In this document: positions 53,407 through 62,689 of the stretch, one piece after another | How positions within the stretch are numbered: the stretch's first letter is position 1 | Layout: every line of letters starts with the position of its first letter | Source: a beta proteobacterium L13 | Lineage (GTDB): Bacteria > Pseudomonadota > Gammaproteobacteria > Burkholderiales > Chromobacteriaceae | Length of the DNA: 64,000 nt | NCBI GenBank assembly: GCA_000335715.1 | Contig: AMYZ01000020.1 | Span: 17,370-81,369 of the forward strand | Direction of reading: 5' to 3' | Notes under the pieces: model-generated | The model's input: the letters and a program-made list of their open reading frames with translations, nothing else | The model's database searches: none | Told to the model about the DNA's origin: nothing | Made by a program: the position numbers and the translations under genes

Positions 53407-54444
53407 TTGAACACCACGTCCCTCAGTTACCGTGATGCCGGCGTCGATATCGATGCAGGCGACGCGCTCGTCGAAAACATCAAGCCGTTTGCCAAACGCA
53501 CCATGCGTCCGGAAGTCCTCGGTGGCCTCGGCGGTTTCGGCGCACTGGTGGAAATTTCCAAAAAATACCAAGAGCCGGTACTGGTTTCCGGTACTGACGG
53601 CGTCGGTACCAAGTTGAAGCTCGCCTTTGACTGGAACAAGCATGATACCGTCGGCATCGACCTGGTGGCCATGAGTGTCAACGACATTCTGGTACAAGGC
53701 GCCGAACCTCTGTTCTTCCTTGACTACTTTGCCTGCGGCAAGCTGGATGTACCGCAAGCTACCGACGTCATCAAGGGCATCGCCGAAGGCTGCGAGCAAG
53801 CAGGCTGCGCACTGATCGGTGGTGAAACCGCCGAAATGCCGGGCATGTACCCGGTAGGCGAATACGACCTGGCCGGCTTTGCCGTTGGCGTGGTTGAAAA
53901 GAGCAAGGTTATCACCGGCCGCGACATCAAGCCGGGCGATGTGGTTCTGGGCCTGAAATCCAACGGTGTGCACTCCAACGGCTACAGCCTGGTGCGCAAG
54001 ATCATCGAGCGCGCCCAGCCAGACCTGGACGCCGCCTTTGACGGCGACAAAACCCTGCGTGAGGCCGTTATTGCCCCGACCCGCATCTACGTGAAGCCCC
54101 TGTTGGCGCTGATGGAGAAGCTGACGGTTAAAGGCATGGCGCACATCACCGGTGGCGGCATTACCGAAAACACCCCGCGCGTTCTGCCAGCCAACACCGT
54201 GGCCCAGATCGACGCTACCAGCTGGACCATGCCCAAGCTGTTCCAGTGGCTGCAGGCCGAAGGCAATGTGGATGCGCAGGAAATGTACCGCACCTTCAAC
54301 TGTGGCATCGGCATGGTGGTGATCGTGGATGCTGCGGATGCTGACGCGGCAGCGGCGTTCCTGGCCGAGCAGGGCGAAACCGTATCGCGCATCGGCGTGA
54401 TTCGTGCCCGTAACGGCGACGAGCACCAGACCCAGGTAGCCTGA
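53407..54444 (+). CDS. purM: Phosphoribosylformylglycinamidine cyclo-ligase
   Basis: AIR synthetase of purine biosynthesis. It has 345 residues from a TTG at 53407, giving (M)[22 protein letters not shown], which is where PurM proteins begin; upstream frame is not conserved. Signature blocks: [16 protein letters not shown] (ATP/substrate), [28 protein letters not shown] and [16 protein letters not shown]. The 5' leader (53340-53371) has a GCTTTG/CAAAGC stem that could be regulatory. Divergent from the permease gene. Confidence 0.96.
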   Translation: MNTTSLSYRDAGVDIDAGDALVENIKPFAKRTMRPEVLGGLGGFGALVEISKKYQEPVLVSGTDGVGTKLKLAFDWNKHDTVGIDLVAMSVNDILVQGAEPLFFLDYFACGKLDVPQATDVIKGIAEGCEQAGCALIGGETAEMPGMYPVGEYDLAGFAVGVVEKSKVITGRDIKPGDVVLGLKSNGVHSNGYSLVRKIIERAQPDLDAAFDGDKTLREAVIAPTRIYVKPLLALMEKLTVKGMAHITGGGITENTPRVLPANTVAQIDATSWTMPKLFQWLQAEGNVDAQEMYRTFNCGIGMVVIVDAADADAAAAFLAEQGETVSRIGVIRARNGDEHQTQVA

Positions 54445-54466
54445 GCCCTGTCTGGCTGACGCAAGG

Positions 54467-54493
54467 CGCCGCCGGCAGTGCTGGCGGCGTTTC
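54467..54493 (+). terminator. Weak terminator between purM and purN
   Basis: CGCCGCC (54467-54473) pairs with GGCGGCG (54483-54489) around GGCAGTGCT, followed by TTTCTG. The T-run is poor, so read-through into purN is likely. A DUS-like copy follows immediately at 54498. Confidence 0.45.
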
Positions 54494-54543
54494 TGTTTGC
54501 GGCCAACCTTTCTGCTGTTGCACAACCGTTTTTGACTGCTGAC

Positions 54544-55182
54544 ATGAAAAACATCGTCATCCTGATTTCCGGCCGTGGCTCCAATATGCAAGCCATTGTC
54601 GATGCGCAGATCGCCGGCGCACGTATTGCCGCGGTGATTGCCAACCGCCCCGATGCTGCCGGCCTGGCCTGGGCCGCCGAGCGTGGCATTGCCACCGTGG
54701 GCCTGGACCACAAGCAGTTTGCCAGCCGTGAAGCGTTTGACGAACGCCTGGCCAGCGAGATCGACGCTTTCGCCCCTGATCTGGTGGTGCTGGCCGGCTT
54801 CATGCGCATCCTGACGCCTGCGTTTACCGCCCGCTACGAAGGCCGCATGCTGAATATCCACCCCTCGCTGCTGCCGTCGTTCCCTGGCCTGCATACCCAC
54901 CAGCGTGCTATCGACATGGGCTGCAAGGTAGCCGGCTGCACCGTGCACTTTGTCACGGCCGAGCTGGATCACGGCCCTATCGTGGCGCAGGGCGTGGTGC
55001 CGGTGCTGGATGACGATACCGAAGCGGCGCTGGCCAACCGTGTGCTGGCGCTGGAGCACCAGCTGTACCCGCAGGCCGTGAGCCAGTTTGTCGCCGGCCA
55101 GCTGCAGGTGCGTGGTAGCCGTGTCACTGGCGTGGCCGCCAGCCAGGCCCATGCCAGCCTTATGGTACCGGCACCGCGTTGA
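54544..55182 (+). CDS. purN: Phosphoribosylglycinamide formyltransferase
   Basis: Transfers formyl from 10-formyl-THF to GAR in purine synthesis. It has 212 residues. ISGRGSNMQAI (8-18) binds phosphate; VLAGFMRILTPAFTARYEGRMLNIHPSLLPSFPGLHTHQRAI carries the folate loop and catalytic Asn/His (NIHPS), with the Asp of ELDHGPIVAQ later. It follows purM by 99 bp; the two genes are neighbours in many proteobacteria. The stop overlaps the TTG start of the DUF3108 gene. Confidence 0.96.
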   Translation: MKNIVILISGRGSNMQAIVDAQIAGARIAAVIANRPDAAGLAWAAERGIATVGLDHKQFASREAFDERLASEIDAFAPDLVVLAGFMRILTPAFTARYEGRMLNIHPSLLPSFPGLHTHQRAIDMGCKVAGCTVHFVTAELDHGPIVAQGVVPVLDDDTEAALANRVLALEHQLYPQAVSQFVAGQLQVRGSRVTGVAASQAHASLMVPAPR

Positions 55183-56357
55183 AGCGCTGGCGCAAACCGG
55201 CTGCCAGCCTGATGGCGGTGGCCTTTATCCTGTCCCTGCTGGCGCATATTCTGGCGCTGGGCAGCGGGCTGGTGTCGTTTGACAGTATCGACATGCCGGA
55301 AGACCCGGCGCTGCGCCAGCTCAGCGCCACGCTGCAAGACATGCAGCTGGATATGCCCAAACCGCCTGCTTTAAGCGCCCCCCGCATCCCCGGTACGCTG
55401 GGTGTGCCGCGTAGCGAGGCGTCGCAGCCGGTGGCAGATAAACCCAAGCCAAAGCCAAAGCACAAGAAAGCACCGGCCAGCTCGGCCAAGCCAAAGCCAG
55501 TCGCCAGTGCTGTAGTGGCCGAGGCGCCAGCGCCAGATCAGCAGGTAGCGCAGGCAGAGGCCAGCGCACCTATGGCCAACGCGGCCAACCCTGCCAGGCA
55601 GGCCAGTGCACCGCAGGCAGAGGTAGCCAGTAAACCGGCTGACCATGCCGATGCGGATAGCGAAAAAGTGGTGAAGCCGGACGAGCGCATTACCCGCTTC
55701 CCTGCCGCCGCGCGCATGCAGTACGGCCTCTACCTGTCTGGCGTCTTGCTGGGCAGTGGCGAGATGCGTTGGCAACGCGACGGCGGCAACTATAGTTTGA
55801 TCACCGACGTTACGCCGGTAGTCGGCCCCAAGCTGCGCTACGAGACAGTGGGCAGCATTACGCCGCAGGGGCTAAAGCCGGAAAGCTTCAAAGCCACGCG
55901 CAACGGCGAGCCACGCGAGTACGCCCGCTTTGACTGGGCCGCCGCTACGCTGGCCTATGGCGACAAGGAACACAAGACCGAGCCGCTGCAACGCGGTGCC
56001 CAGGACTGGCTCAGCCTGGGGGTGCAGCTGGCACTGCACGGCAAGAAACTGAGCGACGCGCCTATCCAGATCACAACGGGTAAAAAGGTTTACCGCATGG
56101 CGCTGCGGCCGGAAGGGGAAACCGACTTTGACACGGGGGCAGGTGCTATCCGTGCCGTAGTGGTTCGGGTGCGTGACGAGGGGGAGCTGACAGAATTCTG
56201 GCTGGCCCCGGACTTCGCCAATATTCCGGTACGTATCCTGCGCGCAGACAAAGACAAGCGTATCGAGCTGCGTGCGAATCTGATTGAACTAGATGGCGAC
56301 ACTGTGTGGAAACAGCCGCCACGACAACCGAGACATCAAAATGAAAGTAAACGTTAG
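55179..56357 (+). CDS. DUF3108 envelope protein with Pro/Lys/Ala-rich linker
   Basis: Protein of 392 residues. The TTG start (55179) overlaps the purN stop; no better start exists before the membrane helix. A single N-terminal anchor (about 11-31, LMAVAFILSLLAHILALGSGL) is followed by a long Pro/Lys/Ala linker (about 60-160, including KPKPKPKHKK, reminiscent of TonB), then a DUF3108 domain (about 170-385; YGLYLSGVLLGSGEMRWQRDGGNYSL, LRYETVGSITPQGLKPESF, FWLAPDFANIPVRI). Likely periplasmic, function unknown. The 3' end overlaps the next gene by 17 bp. Confidence 0.85.
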   Translation: MKRWRKPAASLMAVAFILSLLAHILALGSGLVSFDSIDMPEDPALRQLSATLQDMQLDMPKPPALSAPRIPGTLGVPRSEASQPVADKPKPKPKHKKAPASSAKPKPVASAVVAEAPAPDQQVAQAEASAPMANAANPARQASAPQAEVASKPADHADADSEKVVKPDERITRFPAAARMQYGLYLSGVLLGSGEMRWQRDGGNYSLITDVTPVVGPKLRYETVGSITPQGLKPESFKATRNGEPREYARFDWAAATLAYGDKEHKTEPLQRGAQDWLSLGVQLALHGKKLSDAPIQITTGKKVYRMALRPEGETDFDTGAGAIRAVVVRVRDEGELTEFWLAPDFANIPVRILRADKDKRIELRANLIELDGDTVWKQPPRQPRHQNESKR

Positions 56358-57594
56358 CCAATTCAACCACCTGGAACAGGTGCTGTTTGCCATGCTGCGC
56401 TTTGACCGCCCGGCCGACGCTGTGCTCACCGCGCATTTTCGCCAGCACAGCAAACTGGGCGGCACCGACCGTCACCTGATTGCCGAAACCGCCTTTGCCT
56501 GCCTGCGCCACCTGGAAACCCTGCGCCCGCTGTGTGGCAAGCAGGTGAACTCGCGCCGCCTGGCGCTGGCTACCCTGGTGCGTATCGGTGGTACCAACCT
56601 GCGCGAGCTGGATGGCGTGATGAAGGAAACCGAGCGCGAATGGCTGGCGTCGGTAAAAGGCGCCGAGCTGCCGGACGACCTGAGCGCCCGCTCCGGCCTG
56701 CCAGGCTGGGTGATCGGCCTGCTGGGCGAGCAGGAAGAAGGCGAGGTGATTGCGCTGGGTAAAGGCCTGGCGTCTTATGCACCGCTGGACCTGCGCGTGA
56801 ACACCTTGAAAATGAAGCGTGACGACGCGCTGATCCAGCTGCAGGATTCCGGCATCGCCTGCGAGCCTACCCCGTATTCGCCTATCGGTATCCGCCTGAA
56901 AGGCAAGCCGGCGCTGGCGCGCCACCCGCTGTTTGTCGGCGGCGCCATCGAAGTACAAGACGAAGGCAGCCAGCTGCTGGGCCTGCTCACCGGCGCGCGC
57001 CGTGGCGAAATGGTGGTGGACTTCTGCGCCGGTGCCGGTGGCAAAACCCTGCTGCTGGGCGCGCAGATGGCTTCCAGCGGCCGCCTGTACGCGTTTGATA
57101 TCTCGGAAAAACGCCTGGCCAACCTGAAACCGCGCCTGGCGCGCTCCGGCCTGTCCAACGTGAACAGCACCCTGATCGCACACGAGAACGACACCAAGGT
57201 AAAACGCCTGGCCGGCAAAGCCGACCGCGTATTGGTAGATGCCCCGTGCTCCGGCCTGGGTACCCTGCGCCGCAACCCGGACCTGAAATACCGCCAGAGC
57301 GTGGAAAGCGTGGCTGAGCTCAACGCCAAGCAAACCGCCATTCTGGCCTCGGCCTCGCGCCTGGTGCGTGCGGGTGGCCGTCTGGTATACGCCACCTGCA
57401 GCCTGCTGCCGGCCGAAAACCAGGACATCGTGAATGCGTTTCTGGCAAGCCACCCGGATTTCGAACTGCTGCCAGCCAACACCCTGCTGGCCGAGATGAA
57501 AATTGCGCTGGATACCGGCGATTACCTGAGCCTGCGCCCGCACCTGCATAACAGCGACGGCTTTTTTGCCGCCGTGTTGCAGCGCAAGGCTTGA
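56341..57594 (+). CDS. RsmB/NOP-type rRNA cytosine-C5 methyltransferase
   Basis: SAM-dependent m5C methyltransferase of 417 residues from MKVNVSQFNHLEQ. The N-terminal NusB-like helical region is short (to about 140). The catalytic domain has VDFCAGAGGKTLLLG (motif I, about 228-242), DAPCSGLGTLRRNPDLKYR (motif IV, Cys about 303) and YATCSLLPAENQDIV (motif VI, nucleophile Cys about 353). Both conserved cysteines are present, so it should be active; the target base (16S m5C967 or another) is uncertain. It starts inside the DUF3108 gene. No DUS-like copy. Confidence 0.9.
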   Translation: MKVNVSQFNHLEQVLFAMLRFDRPADAVLTAHFRQHSKLGGTDRHLIAETAFACLRHLETLRPLCGKQVNSRRLALATLVRIGGTNLRELDGVMKETEREWLASVKGAELPDDLSARSGLPGWVIGLLGEQEEGEVIALGKGLASYAPLDLRVNTLKMKRDDALIQLQDSGIACEPTPYSPIGIRLKGKPALARHPLFVGGAIEVQDEGSQLLGLLTGARRGEMVVDFCAGAGGKTLLLGAQMASSGRLYAFDISEKRLANLKPRLARSGLSNVNSTLIAHENDTKVKRLAGKADRVLVDAPCSGLGTLRRNPDLKYRQSVESVAELNAKQTAILASASRLVRAGGRLVYATCSLLPAENQDIVNAFLASHPDFELLPANTLLAEMKIALDTGDYLSLRPHLHNSDGFFAAVLQRKA

Positions 57595-57672
57595 GTCGCA
57601 GCGCCTGCAGCTCTAGAATAGCCGATTGAATTTGTCGGGTAATCGCCCGGCCATTAATGCAAAAGGAAGATC

Positions 57673-57993
57673 ATGTCGATTCAGGACACCATCCGCCAGA
57701 CCGTGACCGAAAACCCGGTCGTGCTGTACATGAAAGGCTCCGCCACCTTCCCGCAGTGCGGTTTTTCCAGCCGTGCCGTACAAATCATCAAGGCCTGTGG
57801 CGTTGAAAAGTTTGTTACCGTCGATGTGCTGGCCGACCCGGAAGTACGCCAGGGCATCAAGGACTACGCCAACTGGCCGACCATCCCGCAGCTGTACGTG
57901 AACGGCGAGTTCGTTGGCGGCTCGGACATCATGTACGAGATGTACCAGGCCGGCGAGCTGCAGGAACTGCTAAAAGACATCGCGGCATCCTGA
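57673..57993 (+). CDS. grxD: Monothiol glutaredoxin (Grx4/GrxD)
   Basis: CGFS-type glutaredoxin of 106 residues that carries Fe-S clusters with glutathione and BolA. The motif is CGFS (29-32) in FPQCGFSSRAVQIIKACG; WPTIPQLYVNGEFVGGSDIMYEMY provides the cis-Pro and glutathione site. AAGGAAG precedes the ATG. A terminator follows 44 bp later. Confidence 0.95.
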   Translation: MSIQDTIRQTVTENPVVLYMKGSATFPQCGFSSRAVQIIKACGVEKFVTVDVLADPEVRQGIKDYANWPTIPQLYVNGEFVGGSDIMYEMYQAGELQELLKDIAAS

Positions 57994-58036
57994 TCGCCCG
58001 CAGTGCAGCCTGCCGCGTGCGGCTGTCTTGCAGCAC

Positions 58037-58071
58037 AAACCCTGTCGCGCCTGCGGCAGGGTTTGTCTTTT
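58037..58071 (+). terminator. Terminator after grxD
   Basis: AAACCCTG / CAGGGTTT stem (58037-58044, 58057-58064) with further inner pairs, followed by GTCTTTTT. A single DUS-like copy follows at 58111. Confidence 0.85.
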
Positions 58072-58202
58072 TCGGGCAGTATCCGCTGTTGTCTTGTTTG
58101 ATCTGACACAGTTGGCCGCACGAAACAGGGGAAACCCTGCATAGAGGGCATGGCTGCAAACAGCTGTTTGCTTGTACAATGTCGCCCCATACCAATTTAG
58201 CG

Positions 58203-58230
58203 AACCGGCTGCCGCCTGGCGGCCGGTTTT
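58203..58230 (+). promoter_or_regulatory. upp leader hairpin 1 (terminator-like)
   Basis: AACCGGCTGCC (58203-58213) pairs with GGCGGCCGGTT (58218-58228), loop GCCT, followed by TT. It is in the 5' leader of upp, which starts near a TACAAT (58175) that could be its -10. Confidence 0.55.
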
Positions 58231-58240
58231 CCGTATCAAG

Positions 58241-58283
58241 AAAAGCGGTTTGCGCGGGCATCAGCCTGGCGCAGCCGCTTTTT
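58241..58283 (+). promoter_or_regulatory. upp leader hairpin 2 (terminator-like, 20 nt before the start codon)
   Basis: AAAAGCGG (58241-58248) with CCGCTTTT (58275-58282), extended by TGCGC/GCGCA pairs inside, giving about 14 bp, and five T at the end. It lies just before the upp ribosome site, so it must be read through or be regulated for upp expression. An attenuator is the simplest reading. Confidence 0.55.
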
Positions 58284-58302
58284 GCCAAGGTTTGGGAAGA
58301 GC

Positions 58303-58935
58303 ATGAACATCACCGTAGTCAATCACCCGCTGGTACAACACAAACTCGGCCTGCTGCGCGAGGGCGATATCAGCACCATGAAATTCCGCCTGCTGACCCA
58401 AGAGCTGGCGCGCCTGCTGGCTTATGAAGCCACCCGTGATTTCGAGCTGGAAACCGTTACCATCGATGGCTGGTGCGGCCCGATCGACGTACAACAGATC
58501 AAAGGCAAGAAGGTCACCGTGGTGCCCATCCTGCGCGCCGGTATCGGCATGCTGGACGGTGTGCTCGACCTGGTACCGTCGGCCAAGATCAGCGTGGTAG
58601 GCCTGGCGCGCAACGAAGAAACCCTGGAACCGGTGTCCTACTTCGAGAAGTTTGTCGGCAACCTGGACGAGCGCATCGCCATGATCATCGACCCGATGCT
58701 GGCTACCGGCGGCTCGCTGATTGCCACCATCGACCTGCTCAAGCGCAATGGCTGCAAGCACATCAAGGCAGTGGTAATGGTAGCGGCACCGGAAGGTGTG
58801 AAAGCGGTAAACGACGCCCACCCGGATGTGCAGATTGTGGCCGCCTCGCTGGACAGCCACCTGAACGAACACGGCTATATCATCCCGGGCCTGGGTGACG
58901 CCGGCGACAAGATATTCGGTACCAAACACGCCTGA
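58303..58935 (+). CDS. upp: Uracil phosphoribosyltransferase
   Basis: Salvages uracil to UMP with PRPP. It has 210 residues from [19 protein letters not shown], with GGGAAGAG upstream (the open frame begins at 58282 in the leader hairpin and is not used). The flexible loop [15 protein letters not shown] and the PRPP-binding [20 protein letters not shown] (about 130-149) and [22 protein letters not shown] are canonical. It precedes the uracil permease gene, as in many bacteria. Confidence 0.97.
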   Translation: MNITVVNHPLVQHKLGLLREGDISTMKFRLLTQELARLLAYEATRDFELETVTIDGWCGPIDVQQIKGKKVTVVPILRAGIGMLDGVLDLVPSAKISVVGLARNEETLEPVSYFEKFVGNLDERIAMIIDPMLATGGSLIATIDLLKRNGCKHIKAVVMVAAPEGVKAVNDAHPDVQIVAASLDSHLNEHGYIIPGLGDAGDKIFGTKHA

Positions 58936-58947
58936 TACCTGGCAGAC

Positions 58948-58972
58948 AGCCGCTTGCAAAAGCGGCTTTTTT
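58948..58972 (+). terminator. Terminator between upp and uraA
   Basis: AGCCGCTT / AAGCGGCT (58948-58955, 58960-58967), loop GCAA, followed by TTTTT. uraA may therefore have its own promoter in 58973-59111. Confidence 0.88.
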
Positions 58973-59111
58973 GCAGGCGCGGCCAATCCTGGGGGCGGCA
59001 TCAGCAGGCCCTGGTGCTGTTTGATCGCCCGCAGGGAGGGGGGTGATGTACTGCACGGTGTAATACACGCTGCACAGACGCAAAGCATTCAACAACAAGA
59101 AGGTAAAACCT

Positions 59112-60356
59112 ATGTTCCAACAAGTGAAAGTGGCCCTGTCCGGCGCCCAGATCCTGTTCGTCGCCTTTGGCGCGCTGGTACTGGTGCCGCTGCTGACCGG
59201 CCTGAACCCCGCCATGGCGCTGCTGGGTGCCGGCCTTGGCACCTTGCTGTTCCAGCTGTGCACCGGTCGCCAGGTGCCTATCTTCCTGGGCTCTTCCTTT
59301 GCCTTTATCGGCCCCATCATCTATTCGATGCAAACCTGGGGGCAGGGCGCCACCATGTTTGGCCTGTTCTTTGCCGGTTTCATGTACTTCGTGTTTGCCG
59401 CCATTGTGAAATGGCGCGGCATGGCGTTGGTGAACAAGCTGTTGCCGCCGGTGGTGATCGGCCCGGTGATCATGATCATCGGCCTGTCGGTAGCCGGCGC
59501 GGCATCCAATATGGCCATGGGCCGTGCTGGTGGCCAACAGATCATGCCGTATGAAACCTCGCTGCTGCTGGCGGCTATTTCGCTGGCTACCACCATCGCA
59601 GTATCGATCTACGCGCGCGGCATGTTCAAGCTGGTGCCGATTCTGGCGGGTGTCACCGTGGGCTATATCGCTGCTGCCTTCATGGGGGTAGTCGATTTTG
59701 CCAAGGTAGCCAACGCGCCATGGTTTGCTGCGCCGGTATTCCATAGCCCGGAAGTGAACTGGGCGGCGGCGCTGTTCATGCTGCCGGTAGCCATTGCCCC
59801 GGCCATTGAACACATCGGTGGCGTGATGGCCATTGGCGGTGTGACCGGCAAGGACTACACCAAGACCCCTGGCTTGCACCGCACGCTGGCGGGTGACGGC
59901 CTGGGCGTGTGCGTGGCCGGCCTGATCGGCGGCCCGCCGGTGACCACCTACGCCGAGGTAACCGGCGCGGTGATGATTACCCGCAACTTCAACCCGGTGG
60001 TGATGACCTGGGCGGCGATTTTTGCCATCGCCATGGCGTTCTTTGGCAAGTTCAATGCGCTGCTGCAGTCCATCCCGATGCCGGTGATGGGCGGCATCAT
60101 GGTGCTGCTGTTCGGTACCATTGCCTCCATCGGCCTGAAAACGCTGATCGAAGCCAAAGTCGACCTGATGGAGCCGCGCAATCTGGTGATCATTTCGGTG
60201 GTGCTCACGGCGGGTATCGGCGGCCTGGAGCTGAAGTTCGGTTCCTTCGGCCTGGTGGGTGTGGGCCTGTGCTCGGTGCTGGCGCTGATTCTCAACCTGA
60301 TACTGCCAGGCAAGTCGGCCAGCCACGACGGTATCGTGGAAGGGCAGGACATCTAG
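59112..60356 (+). CDS. uraA: Uracil/xanthine permease (UraA-like)
   Basis: NAT/NCS2-family proton symporter of 414 residues with about 14 hydrophobic segments. FLGSSFAFIGPIIYSMQTWG near residue 58 and AIEHIGGVMAIGGVTGKDY (Glu/His motif, about 234) are the substrate-site segments of UraA; GGPPVTTYAEVTGAVMITRNFNP is the NAT signature region. AAGAAGG precedes the ATG. Adjacency to upp indicates uracil uptake and salvage as one unit. Confidence 0.94.
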   Translation: MFQQVKVALSGAQILFVAFGALVLVPLLTGLNPAMALLGAGLGTLLFQLCTGRQVPIFLGSSFAFIGPIIYSMQTWGQGATMFGLFFAGFMYFVFAAIVKWRGMALVNKLLPPVVIGPVIMIIGLSVAGAASNMAMGRAGGQQIMPYETSLLLAAISLATTIAVSIYARGMFKLVPILAGVTVGYIAAAFMGVVDFAKVANAPWFAAPVFHSPEVNWAAALFMLPVAIAPAIEHIGGVMAIGGVTGKDYTKTPGLHRTLAGDGLGVCVAGLIGGPPVTTYAEVTGAVMITRNFNPVVMTWAAIFAIAMAFFGKFNALLQSIPMPVMGGIMVLLFGTIASIGLKTLIEAKVDLMEPRNLVIISVVLTAGIGGLELKFGSFGLVGVGLCSVLALILNLILPGKSASHDGIVEGQDI

Positions 60357-60361
60357 CCCGC

Positions 60362-60388
60362 CAGTTGGCCGCAGCTTGCGGCCAACTG
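60362..60388 (+). terminator. Hairpin of two inverted DUS-like copies after uraA
   Basis: CAGTTGGCCGCA (60362-60373), loop GCT, TGCGGCCAACTG (60377-60388): a perfect 12-bp stem built from two exact DUS-like 10-mers, 6 bp after the uraA stop. There is no T-run, but a classical terminator follows 12 bp later. Confidence 0.8.
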
Positions 60389-60400
60389 CCAGTACCCAGC

Positions 60401-60428
60401 AAAACACCCCGCTTTGGCGGGGTGTTTT
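60401..60428. terminator. Terminator between uraA and the DUF2322-like gene
   Basis: AAAACACCCCGC (60401-60412) pairs with GCGGGGTGTTTT (60417-60428), a perfect 12-bp stem. Flanking A and T runs allow it to work in both directions for the convergent genes. Confidence 0.93.
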
Positions 60429-60445
60429 GTATTGCGGCGAGGGTA

Positions 60446-60760
60446 TCAGGCCAGCACCAGCTGCACGCTCAGCGCATCGTTGGGGCCGATGGCCAGCAGT
60501 CGGTCGATATTGGGGTGCTTGCCGGGGAAGGCCAGTGCGTCGGCGGTGTGTTCGGCGTACAGGGCCAGGCCCTGCTGGGCGGCGGCGTGGTTGATACAGC
60601 CGTGCTGCAGCCACAGCGCGTGGTACAAGCGTACCGAGCCGCTGGAGCCGGGTTTGGTTTCTATCAGGGCCACTTGTTCGCCGGCAGCGTTATGCAGGGT
60701 CAGTGCGGTGAGATGGTCGATAGCGGGGAGGGTGGGCAGAATATCGGCAAAAGCGGGCAT
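60446..60760 (-). CDS. DUF2322-like small protein
   Basis: Protein of 104 residues from MPAFADILPTLPAIDHL (ATG 60760, GGAG 6 nt upstream). Conserved-looking blocks are LHNAAGEQVALIETKPGSSGSVRLYHAL and GLALYAEHTADALAFPGKHPNIDRLLAI, which match my recollection of the DUF2322 family. Soluble, no catalytic motif. It has its own promoter region and a bidirectional terminator. Function unknown. Confidence 0.75.
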   Translation of the reverse strand: MPAFADILPTLPAIDHLTALTLHNAAGEQVALIETKPGSSGSVRLYHALWLQHGCINHAAAQQGLALYAEHTADALAFPGKHPNIDRLLAIGPNDALSVQLVLA

Positions 60761-60854
60761 AAAAAACTCCGGTAGTAGATATCCGGAGTTTGGTGCATCG
60801 GGCTGAAATTTCCAGGTAATGTTATTGAAATCTTTCAGCCTGTGGCTGGGGTGC

Positions 60855-61733
60855 TTAGTGCAGGTACAGCCAGTATTCCAGTAGCAAGCTGGCAAACATC
60901 ACCGCACCTACGCGGTTGTTGTCCAGAAAAGCCTTGAAACACAGGGCGCGGTCACGGGTGCGGATCTCCAGATACTGCTTGCCGATCAGCACGGCCGAGA
61001 TCGCCAGCCCGGCAAAGTAGGGCCAGCCCAGACTCAGCTGCCAGCCCAGGCCCAGCATCAGCGCCATGAACACGCCATGGCACAGCATGATGGCGGCGAC
61101 ATCGTAATCACCAAAGGTAATGGCGGATGTCTTGATACCGATTTTCAGGTCATCCGGCTTGTCGGCCATGGCGTAGGCGGTGTCGTAGGCCACTGTCCAG
61201 AACAGGTTGGCCGCCAGCAGCCACCAGGCGGTGCTGTCTACGCGCCCGGTTTGTGCGGCGTAGGCCATGGGGATGCCAAACGAAAAGGCCAGCCCCAGAT
61301 AGGCTTGCGGTAGCGGAAAGAAACGCTTGGTGAACGGGTAGGTGGCCGCCAGCAGTACCGCCGGGATGCTCATCAGCAGTGTCAGGCTGTTCATCGGCAG
61401 CACCAGCAGCAGGCTGAGTAGCGCCAGGCCTGCGGCCAACCATAGCGCCTCTTTTTCGGTGACGGCACCGCGGGCAAACGGGCGCTGCGCGGTGCGCGCC
61501 ACGTGGGCATCAAAATGGCGGTCGGCATAATCGTTAATTACACAGCCGGCCGAACGCATCAGAAAGGTACCCAGCACGAAAACCAGCAGCACCAGCCAGT
61601 CTGGCCGACCTTTGGAGGCCAGCCACAGGCCCCACAGTGTGGGCCACAGCAACAGCAGGGTGCCGATGGGCTTGTCTACGCGCATCAGTTGGCCATAGAC
61701 ACTGGCGCGCTCGCGCAGCAGGGTGGTATTCAT
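60855..61733 (-). CDS. ubiA: 4-hydroxybenzoate polyprenyltransferase
   Basis: Inner-membrane enzyme that prenylates 4-hydroxybenzoate in ubiquinone synthesis. It has 292 residues and about eight helices. The two Asp-rich Mg2+/diphosphate motifs are [19 protein letters not shown] (about 68-86) and [21 protein letters not shown] (about 185-205). The ATG at 61733 overlaps the ubiC stop by 4 nt, so ubiC-ubiA is an operon. DUS-like copy at 61431. Confidence 0.96.
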   Translation of the reverse strand: MNTTLLRERASVYGQLMRVDKPIGTLLLLWPTLWGLWLASKGRPDWLVLLVFVLGTFLMRSAGCVINDYADRHFDAHVARTAQRPFARGAVTEKEALWLAAGLALLSLLLVLPMNSLTLLMSIPAVLLAATYPFTKRFFPLPQAYLGLAFSFGIPMAYAAQTGRVDSTAWWLLAANLFWTVAYDTAYAMADKPDDLKIGIKTSAITFGDYDVAAIMLCHGVFMALMLGLGWQLSLGWPYFAGLAISAVLIGKQYLEIRTRDRALCFKAFLDNNRVGAVMFASLLLEYWLYLH

Positions 61734-62272
61734 CTCAGGTAGTGCTCCAGTGCCGGCAAAAACACCTCGCTCACCAGCAGGGGCGAGTCGGCCAGGGTAA
61801 AACGGCAGCGCCGTGCGGTCAGCTGGGGGGCATGCTGCGCATCGTGTACGCTGGCCAAGGTATGCAGCGGGTGCGGGGCGGCGGTTTGCAGGAACTGCAG
61901 CGTTTCGCGCCCCAGGCCGGGCAAGCCGCCAAACAGCGTCAGCCCCAGCGAGCGGCTGCCGCGCTCCAGTATCGGGCGCCATACCCGGCAGTCGTCCAGG
62001 GTGATGCTGCGCGCAATCACCACGGCTTCGCCATTCAGCATTAATCGAACGTGTCTGGCATAAACCGGCTGCTTTGCGCTAATCTGCAGCAGTTCAGCTT
62101 CGTCTGCGTAGACGGGGGTATTGCCTTGCGCCAGCACGTCTACCGCAAACGGGTGGCCGGTGGCCATCAGGTGTTCGGTCAGCGAGCCACGCGTGCCTAT
62201 GCAGGCGGCCAGTAGGGGGCTGCATGTCGGCAGCGTAGCCGACCAGCGTTGTTTTTCATCCATGGGCGGCAT
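61730..62272 (-). CDS. ubiC: Chorismate pyruvate-lyase
   Basis: Releases pyruvate from chorismate to give 4-hydroxybenzoate, the substrate of UbiA. It has 180 residues from [10 protein letters not shown] (a start at 62263 gives 177). The segment [14 protein letters not shown] carries the conserved product-binding arginine and the flap; [20 protein letters not shown] and [20 protein letters not shown] are the other conserved blocks, the latter with the catalytic Gly-rich loop. The C-terminal FLPALEHYL is standard. Divergent from the CidA/LrgA gene; a DUS-like copy (62306) lies between them. Confidence 0.92.
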   Translation of the reverse strand: MPPMDEKQRWSATLPTCSPLLAACIGTRGSLTEHLMATGHPFAVDVLAQGNTPVYADEAELLQISAKQPVYARHVRLMLNGEAVVIARSITLDDCRVWRPILERGSRSLGLTLFGGLPGLGRETLQFLQTAAPHPLHTLASVHDAQHAPQLTARRCRFTLADSPLLVSEVFLPALEHYLR

Positions 62273-62332
62273 TATGCCAAAACGAGCTTTGTGCTGTCCT
62301 GCCCTTGCGGCCAACCTTGTCTTCTTATTGCC

Positions 62333-62689
62333 ATGATCGAAACCTTTATCTGGCTGCTGGCGTATCAGTTTATCGGCGAAGTCATCGCCCGTAGCCTGGG
62401 CTGGCCAGTACCCGGCGCCGTGCTGGGTATGCTGCTGCTGTTTCTCACCCTGTGCGCCCGCCGTGGTGTGCCGGCTGCGCTGCGCGACAATATCCCGCGG
62501 CTGATGACACACATGTCGCTGCTGTTTATCCCTGCGGGTGTGGGCATCCTGGCATTCTGGCCCATGCTGTCGGCGCACCCGCTCAGCCTGCCGCTGGTGT
62601 TGGTGGTGGCTACCTTGTCTACCTTCATCATCACGGCGCTGGTGTTACAGCTGGGCTTGTGGTGGCAGGCGCGGGGGAAGGCGCGATGA
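62333..62689 (+). CDS. CidA/LrgA family membrane protein
   Basis: Holin-like protein of 118 residues with four hydrophobic segments. LAYQFIGEVIARSLGWPVPGAVLGMLLLFLTL and HMSLLFIPAGVGILAF are the family signature. It acts with LrgB-type partners in murein hydrolase or pyruvate/overflow-metabolite transport, depending on species. The gene overlaps the LrgB gene by ATGA. No LytSR-like regulator is nearby. Confidence 0.9.
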   Translation: MIETFIWLLAYQFIGEVIARSLGWPVPGAVLGMLLLFLTLCARRGVPAALRDNIPRLMTHMSLLFIPAGVGILAFWPMLSAHPLSLPLVLVVATLSTFIITALVLQLGLWWQARGKAR

